From Paenibacillus sp. R14(2021) (GTDB taxonomy: Bacteria > Bacillota > Bacilli > Paenibacillales > Paenibacillaceae): a stretch of 64,000 nucleotides of DNA. Below are positions 16,921 to 26,881 of the stretch, piece after piece; positions within the stretch are counted from its first letter, which is position 1; each line of letters begins with the position of its first letter. The stretch covers positions 5,203,001 to 5,267,000 of the forward strand of contig NZ_CP080269.1 of assembly GCF_019431355.1 (NCBI RefSeq), written 5' to 3'. The notes beneath the pieces were generated by a model, which made no database searches, was not told the origin of the DNA, and saw only the letters and a list, made by a program, of their open reading frames with translations. The translations under genes were made by a program, and so were the position numbers.

Positions 16921-18406
16921 ATGCCCGCGATACAGGTATCCAATCTTACTTTTGCCTATCCAGGTAGCTATGATCTTATATTCGAAAATGTTCATTTTCA
17001 AATTGATATAGACTGGAAGCTGGGGTTTACAGGGCGTAACGGTCAGGGGAAGACGACGTTCTTTAACCTGCTGCAGGGGAAAGACGAATACAGCGGCACG
17101 ATCTCCGTACCGGTCGCATTTGATTATTTTCCGTTCCCCGTCGAACATCCGGAATATTTGACCGTCGACGTCATTGAAGAGATCGTGCCAGGCTATGAGC
17201 GCTGGAAGTTGATGCGCGAACTGAACCTGCTTAAGGTTTCGGAAGACGTGTTGTACCGGCCATTCGAATCGCTGTCCCAAGGGGAGCAGACGAAGGTACT
17301 GCTGGCCGTGCTGTTCATCCAGGACAATCGATTTCTACTCATCGATGAGCCGACCAATCATCTCGACTTTCACGCACGAAAGCTTGTTGGCGATTATCTG
17401 AATACGAAACGCGGTTTTATTCTTGTTTCACACGATCGGGCATTTCTCGACCGCTGCGTCGACCATTTTCTATCCATCAACAAAACGAATATCGAAATCC
17501 AAAAAGGCAGTTTTTCCAGCTGGTGGACGAACAGAACTCGCCAGGACACGTTTGAATTGGCACAAAACGATAAGTTGTACAAAGACATACAGCGTTTATC
17601 GACTTCTGTCAAACGCACAAGCGGCTGGTCTCACGAGATCGAAAAATCAAAAAACGGCACACGAAACTCCGGCTCTAAACTGGACAAGGGATACGTCGGT
17701 CACAAAGCAGCAAAAATGATGAAACGCGCAAAATCCATCGAGCAGCGGCAAAACACAGCTGTAGAGGAAAAGTCGAAACTGCTCCGAAATATCGAACAGT
17801 CAGAAAGCCTCGTGATTTCTCAGCTCGCATATTCCAAATCCGAACTGGCCGTGCTGGATCACGTCACGATTTACTACGGGGTAATACAGGTTTGCGAGAA
17901 TGTTCGTTTGACGATCGAACAAGGGGATCGGATCGCAATTTCAGGTCCAAACGGTTCGGGCAAGTCTAGCTTGCTCCGCCTGCTCAACGGCGAGGCGCTT
18001 CAATATACAGGCACGTTTCGGCTGGAGCCGCAGCTTCGGTTTCCTATGTATCCCAGAGTACCACTCATCTGCGAGGCTCGCTTTCCGATTATGCAGCAGA
18101 GCAGGAAATCGACGAAAGCTTATTTAAGGCCCTGTTGCGTAAGCTTGATTTCGCCCGCATCCAGTTTGAGAAGGATATGTCGGCGTTTAGCGGAGGGTAG
18201 AAGAAGAAGGTTCTGATCGCGAGAAGCCTACGCGAAGAGCTCATCTGCATATTTGGGACGAACCGCTCAACTTTGTCGACGTGATTTCCTGGATGCAGAT
18301 TGAAGAGCTGCTGCTTGAGTACGCGCCGACCATTGTGTTCGTGGAGCATGATCGGGAATTTCACGACCGTGTCGCCACGAAAACGATTGAACTCGGTGGG
18401 GGTTAG
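16921..18406 (+). pseudogene. Lsa-type ABC-F ribosomal protection protein, copy 1, C-terminally broken
   Basis: The first 380 codons are intact: Walker A GRNGQGKTT, signature LSQGEQTK, Walker [13 protein letters not shown], the ABC-F linker with KLDKGYVGHKAAKMMKRAK, and the second Walker A GPNGSGKSS. After QLRF at about 18040 a one-base deletion shifts the frame. Reading on in the restored frame gives SYVSQSTTHLRGSL-type sequence, then a nonsense codon in the second signature (GGG TAG KKK, at 18198-18200), and another frameshift before HIWDEPLNFVDV and EHDREFHD, ending at 18406. The start is ATG 16921 (GAAAGGA eight bases upstream). ABC-F proteins of this group protect the peptidyl-transferase centre from lincosamides, streptogramin A and pleuromutilins. 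This copy is presumably inactive. Confidence 0.87.
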
Positions 18407-19162
18407 ATATATGCAAGGTGACTTGGAGTTAAACATGATGATTTCAACGGCAGAAAGCTTTACAAACAACTTTTTATGAACAAGGGGAGAATGAACTAAC
18501 TGGGAACGATAGCTTAATACAAACCATAAATAGTTAGTTGCATAAACCGGCTGCCTATTCCAGCACTAAATTAGGCTACCGATCAATATAATTCGATTGT
18601 TATCTTGACATTATGTCAATGTGGCCATCACCAGAGCGGGATGCTGTCTAGTTTCTTCTCGATCGCGTGCAGCACGAAGCTGCGATATAAATTGAAATCT
18701 GCTTCTGATATCTCTAGTTCATCGTGGCGGCCAAATAACGAATTTCGGTAACGGCGATTGCGTATAGGATTTTAATCCACACCCATCAGCGTTAGGATGA
18801 AGGAATAGAGGAAGCTCGAGCGGATGGAGTGACCTTCGGGAGACTACGACAAGAAATTGAAATACCTGTCCAGCTGTACATATGTACAGCTAGCGTTTTG
18901 AATCGTCTGGTACTTAGGTCTTATATATTCCTCTTAGCGTGTAATCATCGTCACTATGCTGCGACTGAAGCTTTCATGTCAAATCCATCTACATTGGCGT
19001 CGCTCAAGAATACCATTATAGACAAGAGATGTATATTTTGTTTATGATGATCTTCGATTGGCGCGCTGATCCGGAATGCCTTCCGGCATACGGATCGGGC
19101 AGGAAGCGAGCCGGAGTAAATTCCCAAGCGCTTACTAATCCAAACCGGGGGAGGAAATCCAC
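18407..19162. other. Gene-poor stretch with remnants and a palindrome
   Basis: On the minus strand, 18770 to 18633 reads FGRHDELEISEADFNLYRSF followed by VLHAIEKKLDSIPLW and a stop, a clear C-terminal coding scar of an unrecognised protein. A perfect 20-bp palindrome lies at 18872. The plus strand from 19050 to 19140 reads FDWRADPECLPAYGSG without a start. No intact gene is supported. Confidence 0.5.
18872..18891. repeat. Perfect 20-bp palindrome
   Basis: AGCTGTACATATGTACAGCT reads the same on both strands. Its length and symmetry fit a regulator site, but the flanking genes are eroded and no promoter boxes can be placed with confidence. Confidence 0.5.
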
Positions 19163-19363
19163 ATAACCAAGCAATCCGATCTTGAAGCCGCGCGCGCCGA
19201 ACTTCATGCGATCGCGAAGAAGCATTCCGGCAATCTGCAGCATGAAGACGTGCAAGCGGCTTCCCAGCGGCTCGACCAGCTAATCGCCGGCGAGCAGCAT
19301 CGCAAGCAGCAGGCGGCCGTGAAACCAAAGAAGTCCCGCACGATCTATGACTATCCATATTAG
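19163..19363 (+). pseudogene. Spo0E-like aspartyl-phosphate phosphatase with ATA in place of the start codon
   Basis: A 66-codon frame, HITKQSDLEAARAELHAI and then AKKHSGNLQHEDVQAASQRL, carrying the Spo0E-type helix pair and the SQxLDxLI signature (SQRLDQLI). Spo0E-like proteins dephosphorylate Spo0A~P and delay sporulation. An excellent GGGGGAGG site lies eight bases before ATA 19163, exactly where an ATG would be expected, and no other start fits. I infer an ATG-to-ATA change that silences or weakens the gene. The Lys/Gln-rich tail ends SRTIYDYPY. Confidence 0.65.
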
Positions 19364-19449
19364 GATCAGGAATGGATAAAGGACTATATATCTTCAAGGA
19401 CAATTGACAAACAAGAGGAGCTAAATAAATATAAATTTAACTTAAATTC

Positions 19450-20041
19450 GAGCCTGTCTTCAAACTATAGAAATAGTATAAATAATGGTAGAATTGAAGC
19501 ATGAGAAAAAGATTGAATCGCTAGGACCAGTGCGCCTTGGCGCGATTTACCGGATTATAACGGTTCCTGGAAAACCGTATACACCCGGTTCCGCCGATGG
19601 CAACTTTCCGGTGTATGGGAACAAATTCTTGAGCAGGTGTCCGCAGAACCCGACTTCGAAAACGTGATGATTGGTGCGACGATCGTTCGTGTCCATCAGC
19701 ATGGAGCCGGGGCAAAAGGGGGCAGTATTTAGCTGCTAAAAACAATAGAACTCACTGGAGCGAACGTATTAGCAGATCGCGCTTTCGACACGAATGCGAT
19801 CTTAAAACTTCTTGAAGATCAACAAGCCTATCCAGTGATCCCTAGTAAAAATCCCGCCTTGTTCAGCGTCCGTGTGACTGGTGGCTGTATAAAGAACGTC
19901 ATGGGGTTGAATGCTTTTTCAACAAAATAAAACAGTACCGTCGTATTGCCACTCGTTATGAAAAATTAGCTCAAACATTCAAGGCGTTTTTGACGCTGGC
20001 TTCGATTATGGTGTGGTTAACTTAAATTTGAAGACAGGCTC
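19450..20041 (+). mobile_element. IS5-family (IS427-like) insertion sequence remnant
   Basis: Terminal inverted repeats GAGCCTGTCTTCAAA (19450-19464) and TTTGAAGACAGGCTC (20027-20041) are perfect over 15 bp. Between them are transposase fragments in different frames: LPDYNGSWKTVYTRFRRWQL, FENVMIGATIVRVHQHG, and the C-terminal ERHGVECFFNKIKQYRRIA with TRYEKLAQTFKAFLTLASIM, typical of the IS427 group. At 592 bp it is shorter than a full element of about 830-900 bp, and the N-terminal region and the DDE context are interrupted, so it cannot move by itself. Its right end lies 42 bp before the kinase gene start. Confidence 0.85.
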
Positions 20042-20082
20042 TAGACAGCAAGCATATTGAAATGGGAGGGGAAATAGAGATA

Positions 20083-21306
20083 GTGCAACGAAAAACGGAT
20101 AAGTTACTTCGGAGTCACCTTTTATGGAAGCTTTTTTTCGGGTTAAAGCTCATTTTTGGTTTAATCATAGCAGGTATTTTTTATTTTGAAAATTTGAATG
20201 CTGTATTTTGGGGCCTTAGTTTTGTTATCTTTTCGCTGGTAGCATTCTTTTGTGTTTATCTGTTTTATGTAAAGATGAAAAAGCGAAATTTGCTTTTTCA
20301 CCTATTAATTTTAGATTTTTTGGTATCCGCATCTTATGGTTATATTTTCATTGGCGGGAAAATCCCCAATTACCTGTTTGTTGGAATAACGGCTTTAGCT
20401 TTATTAATGTTTATAAAAAAGACCCGCATACTCATTCTCGTATGTATCTTATTGATGTTACTACTAATTGTTGCGATGGGTAGTATTGACTGGTACTTGT
20501 ATAAACGACTAGATGAAACCGGCTATTTTATAGCCTGCTCTTTTATTGGTTTTGCATGCATTGTGACAGTATTAATTAATTTCTACCAAAGGGCGCGCAG
20601 GGATACATTGCAGCTGTACGAGCAATTGAAGCAGTCCCATGAGCAATTGCAGGAAAATGCGCTCAAGGCTGAAGAGTGGGCGACAGCGAGAGAAAGAGTG
20701 CGAATCGCCAGAGAAATTCATGATACGGTAGGTCATAAACTGACGGCATTGTTGGTCCAAATGCAAGTCGCACGTAAGATAAGTACGATTGATCCAATAC
20801 ACGGCGAACAGTCCTATTTGGAGTGCGAGGGATTAATTCGCTCATCTTTACAAGAAGTACGATTATCGGTAAGGGCAATACGAGATGAACCTATTAAATC
20901 CACTTTTTTGAACGATAGCCTTGAGAAGCTGTCAGAGGAGTTTACCAAATATGCACAGGTCCAAACTGATTTTAAAGTGGTTGGGATTCCCGTTGCCATT
21001 CCTAGCAATCTACAATTGACTGCTTACCGAATCGTCCAGGAATCGCTAACAAATGCTCAGAAACATGGAGATGCGAATCATGCTGAAATCTCGTTATCCT
21101 ATTCTGACAACGGCTTTTTTCTTTGCGTAAGCAATGACGGTAAAGTGCCGGAAGAACTTAAACCTGGGTTTGGGTTAATCAATTTACAAGAACGAGTGAA
21201 GGAGTGGAATGGAGAGGTGTATTTTAGAATGGACCCCATTAATGGCTTCGCTGTTGAAGTTGCACTTCCTTATTCCTTGATGGATGCGGAGCGTGAAATA
21301 AATTGA
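20083..21306 (+). CDS. Sensor histidine kinase, NarL/LiaS-DesK type
   Basis: 407 residues. The N-terminal half has about five membrane segments (residues about 15-165), then a coiled-coil linker, the HisKA_3 box ARERVRIAREIHDTVGHKL with the phosphorylated His, and a HATPase domain (AYRIVQESLTNAQKHGDA for the N box, GFGLINLQERV for the G box). GTG 20083 is preferred because GGGAGGGG lies 10 bases upstream; ATG 20062 lacks a site. The gene overlaps the response regulator by four bases. An IS5 remnant ends just upstream, so the original promoter may be displaced. Multi-TM kinases of this type often sense membrane or envelope stress. Confidence 0.9.
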   Translation: MQRKTDKLLRSHLLWKLFFGLKLIFGLIIAGIFYFENLNAVFWGLSFVIFSLVAFFCVYLFYVKMKKRNLLFHLLILDFLVSASYGYIFIGGKIPNYLFVGITALALLMFIKKTRILILVCILLMLLLIVAMGSIDWYLYKRLDETGYFIACSFIGFACIVTVLINFYQRARRDTLQLYEQLKQSHEQLQENALKAEEWATARERVRIAREIHDTVGHKLTALLVQMQVARKISTIDPIHGEQSYLECEGLIRSSLQEVRLSVRAIRDEPIKSTFLNDSLEKLSEEFTKYAQVQTDFKVVGIPVAIPSNLQLTAYRIVQESLTNAQKHGDANHAEISLSYSDNGFFLCVSNDGKVPEELKPGFGLINLQERVKEWNGEVYFRMDPINGFAVEVALPYSLMDAEREIN

Positions 21307-21965
21307 GGATTCTAATCGTTGACGATCAAAGGATTTTGAGAGACGGGCTTGCGAAGATCATCGGAATGGAACCTGGTATGGAAGTGATTGGAACGGCTGT
21401 GGATGGAAGGGATGCCTATTCCAAAGTAGAGGAATGGCGGCCGGATGTGGTGTTAATGGACATTAGAATGCCGGGAATGGATGGTGTCGAAGGATCTGAA
21501 TTGATCCTCAAGAATTTCCCAGAGACGAAGGTATTGATTCTAACCACTTTCGGTGATGCAGAATTAATCATGCAGGTTTTGGAAAACGGCGTCCATGGGT
21601 ATTTATTGAAAGATATGCCTTCGGAGACGATCATAAGCGCTATTCAAACAATTTACAATGGTGGAACAGTACTGCAACACGATATGACTTCGATGCTGCT
21701 AAAAGAGTTAAAGAAAATGTCTGAGATGAATCCGGAGAAGACGCTTCCCTTAAGTCATGATAAACCGGAAGGGTTTGGGTCATTGACCGAACGGGAGAAA
21801 GAGGTACTGGCATTATTGGGGCAAGGATTAAATAATAAAGAAATCGCAGGCTCGCTGTATCTTACGGAAGGTACAGTGAAAAATCATGTTTCAAATCTCA
21901 TCGCTAAGCTCGGGCTGCGCGACAGAACGCAAGCAGCTGTATTTTCGGTTCGGCATCTCCTTTAA
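21303..21965 (+). CDS. LuxR/NarL-type response regulator
   Basis: 220 residues. Receiver domain 1-120 has the acidic pocket VDDQ, the phospho-acceptor Asp in VVLMDIRMPGMDG (about residue 53) and Lys in LLKDMPSE. The C-terminal LuxR helix-turn-helix is LTEREKEVLALLGQGLNNKE followed by GTVKNHVSNLIAKLGL. It starts at TTG 21303, overlapping the kinase stop in TTGA, and is translationally coupled to its partner kinase. Targets are not evident; the next gene, a hydrolase, starts 590 bp downstream after a terminator. Confidence 0.92.
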   Translation: MRILIVDDQRILRDGLAKIIGMEPGMEVIGTAVDGRDAYSKVEEWRPDVVLMDIRMPGMDGVEGSELILKNFPETKVLILTTFGDAELIMQVLENGVHGYLLKDMPSETIISAIQTIYNGGTVLQHDMTSMLLKELKKMSEMNPEKTLPLSHDKPEGFGSLTEREKEVLALLGQGLNNKEIAGSLYLTEGTVKNHVSNLIAKLGLRDRTQAAVFSVRHLL

Positions 21966-21975
21966 ACATCATAAG

Positions 21976-22040
21976 GCATGACTTTTGGCAAGTGGCATGA
22001 AATTTTTCATGCTTCAGTGATCAAAAGTCGTGCTTTTTCT
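21976..22040 (+). terminator. Terminator of the two-component operon
   Basis: GCATGACTTTTG (21976-21987) pairs with CAAAAGTCGTGC (22022-22033, one G-U), enclosing a second hairpin GCATGAAA/TTTCATGC, followed by TTTTTCTTTT. Confidence 0.75.
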
Positions 22041-22221
22041 TTTGTAAATACGTGACGTCTCACAGGTTTGTATTCTTTTGCTTCTTGTTAGAATCAATGT
22101 ATAAGAAAGAGGAGGTGGCAAGCTGACTTTAAACAAGAAAAGCTCGTCGAGCACCGTCGGATAATGGATAATGCTATAAGAATTTCAATATTGAAACTTG
22201 TGTCAAAAGGATGGTAATTCG

Positions 22222-22493
22222 ATGTCAGGAGTGTTGGATATACTTGGACCACGTATTCAGCACTTAACGGAGTTATAGGACGATCAAGCTTATTGATTTA
22301 TGAAAGGCGAGGTGTGTCTAGGGGTCTTCGTGCCTATTCATAGTGACCAGGCTCGCGACACCGGGTCCTCCAGATCCAGCGGCTTTGTAACATCTTGTTG
22401 AAGTTTCCCTTTTATACGGCTATAGCGTGGTTCAACCGATGACAATGCCACTACCATCTTTCACTTGGCTAAAAACAGACGGCACAGAATGAC
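22222..22493 (+). pseudogene. Cupin-domain protein remnant
   Basis: From ATG 22222 the sequence reads MSGVLDILGPRIQHLTEL, a stop, DDQAY, a stop, FMKGEVC-LGVFVPIHSDQAR. This resembles the start of small cupin proteins, in which GVFVPLHSH carries the metal-binding histidines. Nonsense codons interrupt it twice. A following frame LLYGYSVVQPMTMPLPSFTW ends at 22493 and may be the displaced 3' end or a different scar. Confidence 0.45.
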
Positions 22494-22556
22494 CGTCAAA
22501 ATGAAAGAAAATAGAACTGAACTAAACATTATTTAAATTCAGGAGGAAGAGAAATC

Positions 22557-23486
22557 ATGAAATTCATCAAGAGTAAAACCCTTTTAACAGCATCATTAGC
22601 AGCAGCACTCATCGTAACCGGGGTCGGTATGTCAGGCAGCGTAACCAGTCCAAACATAGCGAATGCAACTACTCCTAATTATTCCAATGAAGTCACCGAC
22701 ATAGGAAGTGGACATTATGTCACCGTTGAAAAAAACGTGAGGTTGTACGTTGAGGACGTAGGCAAAGGCAAACCGGTCGTCTTTCTTCATGGCTGGCCGT
22801 TTAATCATGAAATGTTCGAATATCAACAAAACACATTGCCTGCCAAGGGAATTCGTTTCATCGGAATCGACCTCAGAGGATTCGGCAAATCAGACCATAC
22901 TTACAACGGCAATAACATGCAAACCTACGCGGAAGATGTTCGCGCCGTCATAGAGAAACTTAATTTAAAAGACGCTACACTGTTAGGCTTCTCCATGGGA
23001 TCAACCGTCGCAACCCAATATATGACCAAATATCAAGATAACAGGGTTTCCAAATTAATACTCACTGCTGCCCCCACACCTAAATGGGGACTTCCGAAGG
23101 AAGCGATCGATGGCCTCGTAGTTGGTCTGATCCAGGACCGCCCTAAAGCACTTGCAGTCGGGGCAGACACCTTCGTAACGAAGCCTTCTACGGAATATTT
23201 GACATGGCTCAGCCAGTTGGGACTCGAAGCGGATCCCCATGCATCCATCGAAAGCATTAAATCAGTGGCTGCCACGGATTTGACCGGAAAATTGAATAAA
23301 ATCAAAGTGCCGACTCTTATTTTGCACGGCGTTCAAGATAAAACCGTTCCATTTGCAGTTGCGGAAGAATTGCATAAGGAAATCAAAAACTCCAAGTTGG
23401 TGCCTTTCGAAAACAGCGGTCACGGCCTCTTCTATGATGAAAAAGACAAGTACAACGAACAGATCATTAATTTTGTCCGTCCTTAA
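22557..23486 (+). CDS. Secreted alpha/beta hydrolase (esterase / haloperoxidase-like)
   Basis: 309 residues with a clear Sec signal peptide (MKFIKSKTLLTASLAAALI, cleavage probably after IANAT near residue 38). The hydrolase core has the oxyanion-hole motif FLHGWPFN, the nucleophile elbow GFSMGS (Ser), the acid in HGVQDKTVP (Asp) and the catalytic His in NSGHGLF. This pattern fits the non-heme chloroperoxidase/arylesterase group. AGGAGGAAG lies seven bases before the ATG. It is monocistronic. The signal peptide is unusual for this family and suggests an extracellular ester or lactone substrate. Confidence 0.88.
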   Translation: MKFIKSKTLLTASLAAALIVTGVGMSGSVTSPNIANATTPNYSNEVTDIGSGHYVTVEKNVRLYVEDVGKGKPVVFLHGWPFNHEMFEYQQNTLPAKGIRFIGIDLRGFGKSDHTYNGNNMQTYAEDVRAVIEKLNLKDATLLGFSMGSTVATQYMTKYQDNRVSKLILTAAPTPKWGLPKEAIDGLVVGLIQDRPKALAVGADTFVTKPSTEYLTWLSQLGLEADPHASIESIKSVAATDLTGKLNKIKVPTLILHGVQDKTVPFAVAEELHKEIKNSKLVPFENSGHGLFYDEKDKYNEQIINFVRP

Positions 23487-23698
23487 AGGCTTTATGTCGC
23501 ATAGGGGCTGACTTAAAATTAAATTCTAGCTCTCTTTGAGAAACAGCTCTTGAGAAATCGGTTGAAAATGGCGGTGTGCTAGGGATGCTACTCTCGCTCC
23601 GCCATTTATATTCTTGGTACACTGATGCCTACTTGATGAGCGGAAGATATTGAATTAATAAACAACGTAGAAATCGACGTCTAGGGAGTCTATCAGGA

Positions 23699-24081
23699 TT
23701 GCCCTTTTGCCAATATCGTAGTAGTAACGATTGTTATTGGTTAATTAGAGATAACGAAGAAGAGGGGATCTACGTAGATATAGTTTCGGGTGAGCCGTTG
23801 TTTAGCACTAAGGACCAATATGATGCAGGTACAGGATGGCCAAGTTTTACAAAGCCTTTGGATCCAAAAAACGTTGTATTAAAACGCGATTTTTTTGGGG
23901 AATCGAAGTCAGAAGCCGAGATGCTGATTCCTTTCTAGGCAACGTGTTCAAAGACGGGACTCAACCAATGGGACTGCGATTCTGTATGAACTCCGCAGCC
24001 ATGGAATTTGTTCCGAAAGTTGATCTTATAAAAAGAGGTTATGGAGCTTATGTCACGCAATTTAACAAGCAGAAGCTTTGA
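23699..24081 (+). pseudogene. msrB: Peptide methionine-R-sulfoxide reductase, broken
   Basis: The first frame reads [20 protein letters not shown] and [20 protein letters not shown]. After a frameshift near 23895 the second frame reads [19 protein letters not shown] and LRFCMNSAAMEFVPK, with the catalytic-Cys motif RFCMNS present. In the first half the zinc-site Cys of CGWPSF is replaced (TGWPSF). The 5' end lacks a proper start. MsrB repairs oxidised methionine; this copy cannot make a full product. Confidence 0.85.
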
Positions 24082-24340
24082 TCATCACTTTTTTAAGTTG
24101 ATAATTTATGCAAATAATTATTCGATTAGGCGAAATCGCCGATCCGATGACAATGTCTTTCGTCCCCAAACGAGCTTGCTCGCGCTGAATGCGCCATCGA
24201 AGCGGCGAGGGCGTGAGAGCAGGGAGAAGATTTAAGGTTTTGCAAAAAGGGTCGGAAAGCTGGCGGAAAGATTCACAATATCCGTCCGCTCTCTTGATAG
24301 CATAAAGGTAAAAGAAAACGGAAAAGAAGGGGCAGTCAAA

Positions 24341-24730
24341 ATGAAAAAAATTAAAATTATCAATTGGATTCTTGTGAGCATTGTCAGTTTATATTTCTTT
24401 ATAAGCGGTTTTGTGGATTTGGCTCATACTCCTCAAACTGTTGAAATAGTCACCAAGTTGGGGTATCCGGAATACTTTTTGAATGTACTTGGAATTGCAA
24501 AAGTTCTGGGAATTATCGCGTTACTCGTTCCAAAATTTAATAGATTAAAAGAGTGGGCGTATGCCGGATTTACTATCGATGCCATTTCGGCTATCTGGTC
24601 AAACATTGCCAGTGGCTACCCTGCGGAAAGCGTTGCAGCTGTAGTAGCGATTGTGCTTATAATGGCCTCCTACATCGTGTTCCGCAAACTTCAGAACGAA
24701 ATCCAATTGAAAACCGCTGTCAACTTATAA
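24341..24730 (+). CDS. DoxX-like membrane protein
   Basis: 129 residues with four predicted membrane helices (about 8-27, 45-64, 72-90, 97-116) and the DoxX-like spacing: FFISGFVDL in helix 1, KLGYPEYFLNVLGIAKVLG leading into helix 2, and LKEWAYAGFTIDAISA in helix 3. These small proteins are often found with redox or thiol-stress genes. AAGGGG lies eight bases upstream of the ATG. It is isolated between an msrB remnant and an IS110 remnant. Confidence 0.85.
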   Translation: MKKIKIINWILVSIVSLYFFISGFVDLAHTPQTVEIVTKLGYPEYFLNVLGIAKVLGIIALLVPKFNRLKEWAYAGFTIDAISAIWSNIASGYPAESVAAVVAIVLIMASYIVFRKLQNEIQLKTAVNL

Positions 24731-25145
24731 TCGTCCATAAATCTGGGAAAACTAGAAGTAAATGTATCGTTATGCTCCCTCGAAATGATTCAGTTTCCTC
24801 ACTCAGAGTCATGAATTCGCAGGATTTCACCCTTTGATGATGATGGAAGAAGAAGATATGCTGGAGCTTGCTGCTCGGATGAAGTGAAAAGGGCATGCGT
24901 AAATAAGGGTGAGGAATGCTTCACCCACATTGTTCCATTTACGCACGTCTCCACTTCGCCTTAGCGATTCTCGCTCCCATGTCTCAACGGGTCATAGCCC
25001 TTTCATTCCTTCGTCACATCTAACTAAGGGGTGGAGGTCGGTTTTTCTAACGAAACGGGTCCGAGCCCTTTTGCGTTACGTCTCCCGATACTCCGTGCTT
25101 CTTGTCATCCTGCGAATGCATGAGCTGGTAAGGGATCGTCCAATC
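24731..25145. other. Stretch without a supported gene
   Basis: A GGGTGAGGAATGCTTCACCC-type hairpin lies near 24908-24930. The open frames here are Ser/Arg-rich and lack motifs or ribosome sites. This may be non-coding sequence flanking the IS110 remnant. Confidence 0.4.
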
Positions 25146-25810
25146 TTAAGCTGCCTGTGGGACAACTCGAGTTGAATCATAGGTCTCGTAGCTCTTAGCC
25201 AAGCCGACTAGCAGACGAGCTACTTTACTGCATAATTTCATGATGGACTTCATTTTCTTTAACTTCTTTTCCTCCACATTGTGACGGTGCAAAGCCGGGA
25301 TTTCCGGGTTAGTCATGACCATACACATCGTCTGAGATAGAGGAAATGACTTAGACGTGGCCGACCTCGTTTGCTAAGCACGATCTTTCCTCGCCACTTC
25401 CCAGAACTGGCCCAGCTAAATTCAACCCGGCATGTCGCAGCAACGCATTTCCGTGCGAATAGCCACTTAGATCACCGGCCTCACCTAGCACACCAGCTAG
25501 ACTCGTTGTACTGACGCCTCGTATTTCAAGGAGCTTCTGCGCGTAAGGAATGCGATCAAGAATGAGATGGAGCTCGCGTTCGATCTGTTCAAGTTGGCGC
25601 TGGGCCAGGTCGTATTCTTCAAGCAATTGCTCAAGATGAAGCTTGTAAGCATGGAGTGCCTTGGTGGTTCCAACGCTAGATTTTGCAAGTGAAATGAGCA
25701 TTTCAGCACGTTTGACTCCAGCATGATGCTTCACGTATTGCTTAACGGCGCGCGGCTCATGTAGAGCCGCCAACTCGTGAAGCCATGGAGAAGCTGATGT
25801 CAGTTTCCAA
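25146..25810 (-). mobile_element. IS110-family transposase remnant (C-terminal part)
   Basis: The minus strand reads WLHELAALHEPRAVKQYVKH, then a coiled-coil region ending IERELHLILDRIPYAQKLLE, and the Transposase_20 (helix-hairpin-helix) domain RGVSTTSLAGVLGEAGDLSG with NALLRHAGLNLAGPVLGSGE. A frame break near 25340 separates this from the last part, KKLKKMKSIMKLCSKVARLL and the stop at 25146. The N-terminal DEDD catalytic domain is missing, so the copy is inactive. IS110 elements lack long terminal repeats, so the ends cannot be set. Confidence 0.82.
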
Positions 25811-25990
25811 AAAGTATCATATTACTTATCCGGGTATTTATGACGGCCATAACCCGTGAATAACGAATCTACTCGGCTTGTAAGGCTATTTGTTCCTTTG
25901 TGGAACTCTTAGCCTCAGGCCGATATTTTTTCAACAGGCACTTGGAGGATAAGAAGAAGAAAACAGGTTTCAATGAAAGAGGGAATATGC

Positions 25991-26881
25991 ATGACTACAT
26001 CTCATTTTCAAGACTCCATGCGTGAACTGGCTATGCACGATGTCATCATTGATGGTATTCGACAAGTGTATCATATTGCGGGAGAAGGTCCTGTTTGTTT
26101 AGTTCATGCAGGAGGCCCCGGGTTTCATTGGGGCTATATGCGCATGCCACTGCTGGAAAAATCCATGACCGTTATTTATTTGGAGCCAGTTGGCACGGGG
26201 AATTCCGATCATCTTCCTGATGGAGATTACACTATGTCGAAGTACGCCTATTTCGCACGTCAAGTTGCCGTGCACGTAGGAGCACAACGGCCATTTTTTC
26301 TGGGTCACTCGCATGGCGGTTTCGTAGGACTGCAATATGCACTTGATTATCCGAATGAACTTGGCGGCCTCATCCTTTACAGCTCGGCTCCGTGTATGAA
26401 TCAAGACCTTGGAATGGAGCAGGTTCAACAACTCGAGATTTTTACTCAGCGTTGGTCGGATCATCCTGAAGCTCAGGATGCGAAGCAGGCATGGATGGAG
26501 ATGATTACGGGCAAAGCGCGGGATCGAGAAGCAATTCTACAAGTCTTAAGGCGATTGATGCCTGCTTTCTTCGGCAACTATTGGAAACTTCCGGAAGGAT
26601 TCAACGAGTGGCAGGAGGGACTGGATTTCTCCGTCGATCCGAATCGAAAGCCGTATATGTGGGATGTTCGTGATGTGTTAGAAACCATTCAAACCACCAC
26701 CTTGATCCTCGCCGGCGAGTACGATTTTAACTGCGGACCGCGTTGGGCAAAGGAGATAGGGGAGAAGATTCCGGCTTCGCGGCTCTTGCTGTTCGAACAA
26801 GGCGGACATATGAATCATGTGGAGACGCCGCAAGTGTTTGTAGAAGCATTGAATGATTTTGTTTCCCTTACCTTAAAATAA
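25991..26881 (+). CDS. Alpha/beta hydrolase, proline iminopeptidase-like
   Basis: 296 residues, cytoplasmic. Motifs are an oxyanion-hole segment VHAGGPGFHWGYM (compare HGGPG in prolyl iminopeptidases), the nucleophile elbow GHSHGGFVG with Ser, the acid in LAGEYDFNCG (Asp) and His in GGHMNHVE. The helical cap lies between about residues 130 and 230. ATG 25991 is chosen (GAGGG seven bases upstream) over ATG 25973. It could be an aminopeptidase, an ester hydrolase or a lactonase; the substrate cannot be inferred from its position among transposon and ABC-F remnants. Confidence 0.87.
   Translation: MTTSHFQDSMRELAMHDVIIDGIRQVYHIAGEGPVCLVHAGGPGFHWGYMRMPLLEKSMTVIYLEPVGTGNSDHLPDGDYTMSKYAYFARQVAVHVGAQRPFFLGHSHGGFVGLQYALDYPNELGGLILYSSAPCMNQDLGMEQVQQLEIFTQRWSDHPEAQDAKQAWMEMITGKARDREAILQVLRRLMPAFFGNYWKLPEGFNEWQEGLDFSVDPNRKPYMWDVRDVLETIQTTTLILAGEYDFNCGPRWAKEIGEKIPASRLLLFEQGGHMNHVETPQVFVEALNDFVSLTLK

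Noticed and set aside
18829..19047. 72-codon plus-strand ORF containing the 20-bp palindrome
   Set aside because: Weak start and no family resemblance; composition looks like read-through of eroded sequence.
24909..25175. 88-codon plus-strand ORF
   Set aside because: Ser/Arg-rich with no motif and no ribosome site, and it overlaps the end of the IS110 remnant on the other strand.
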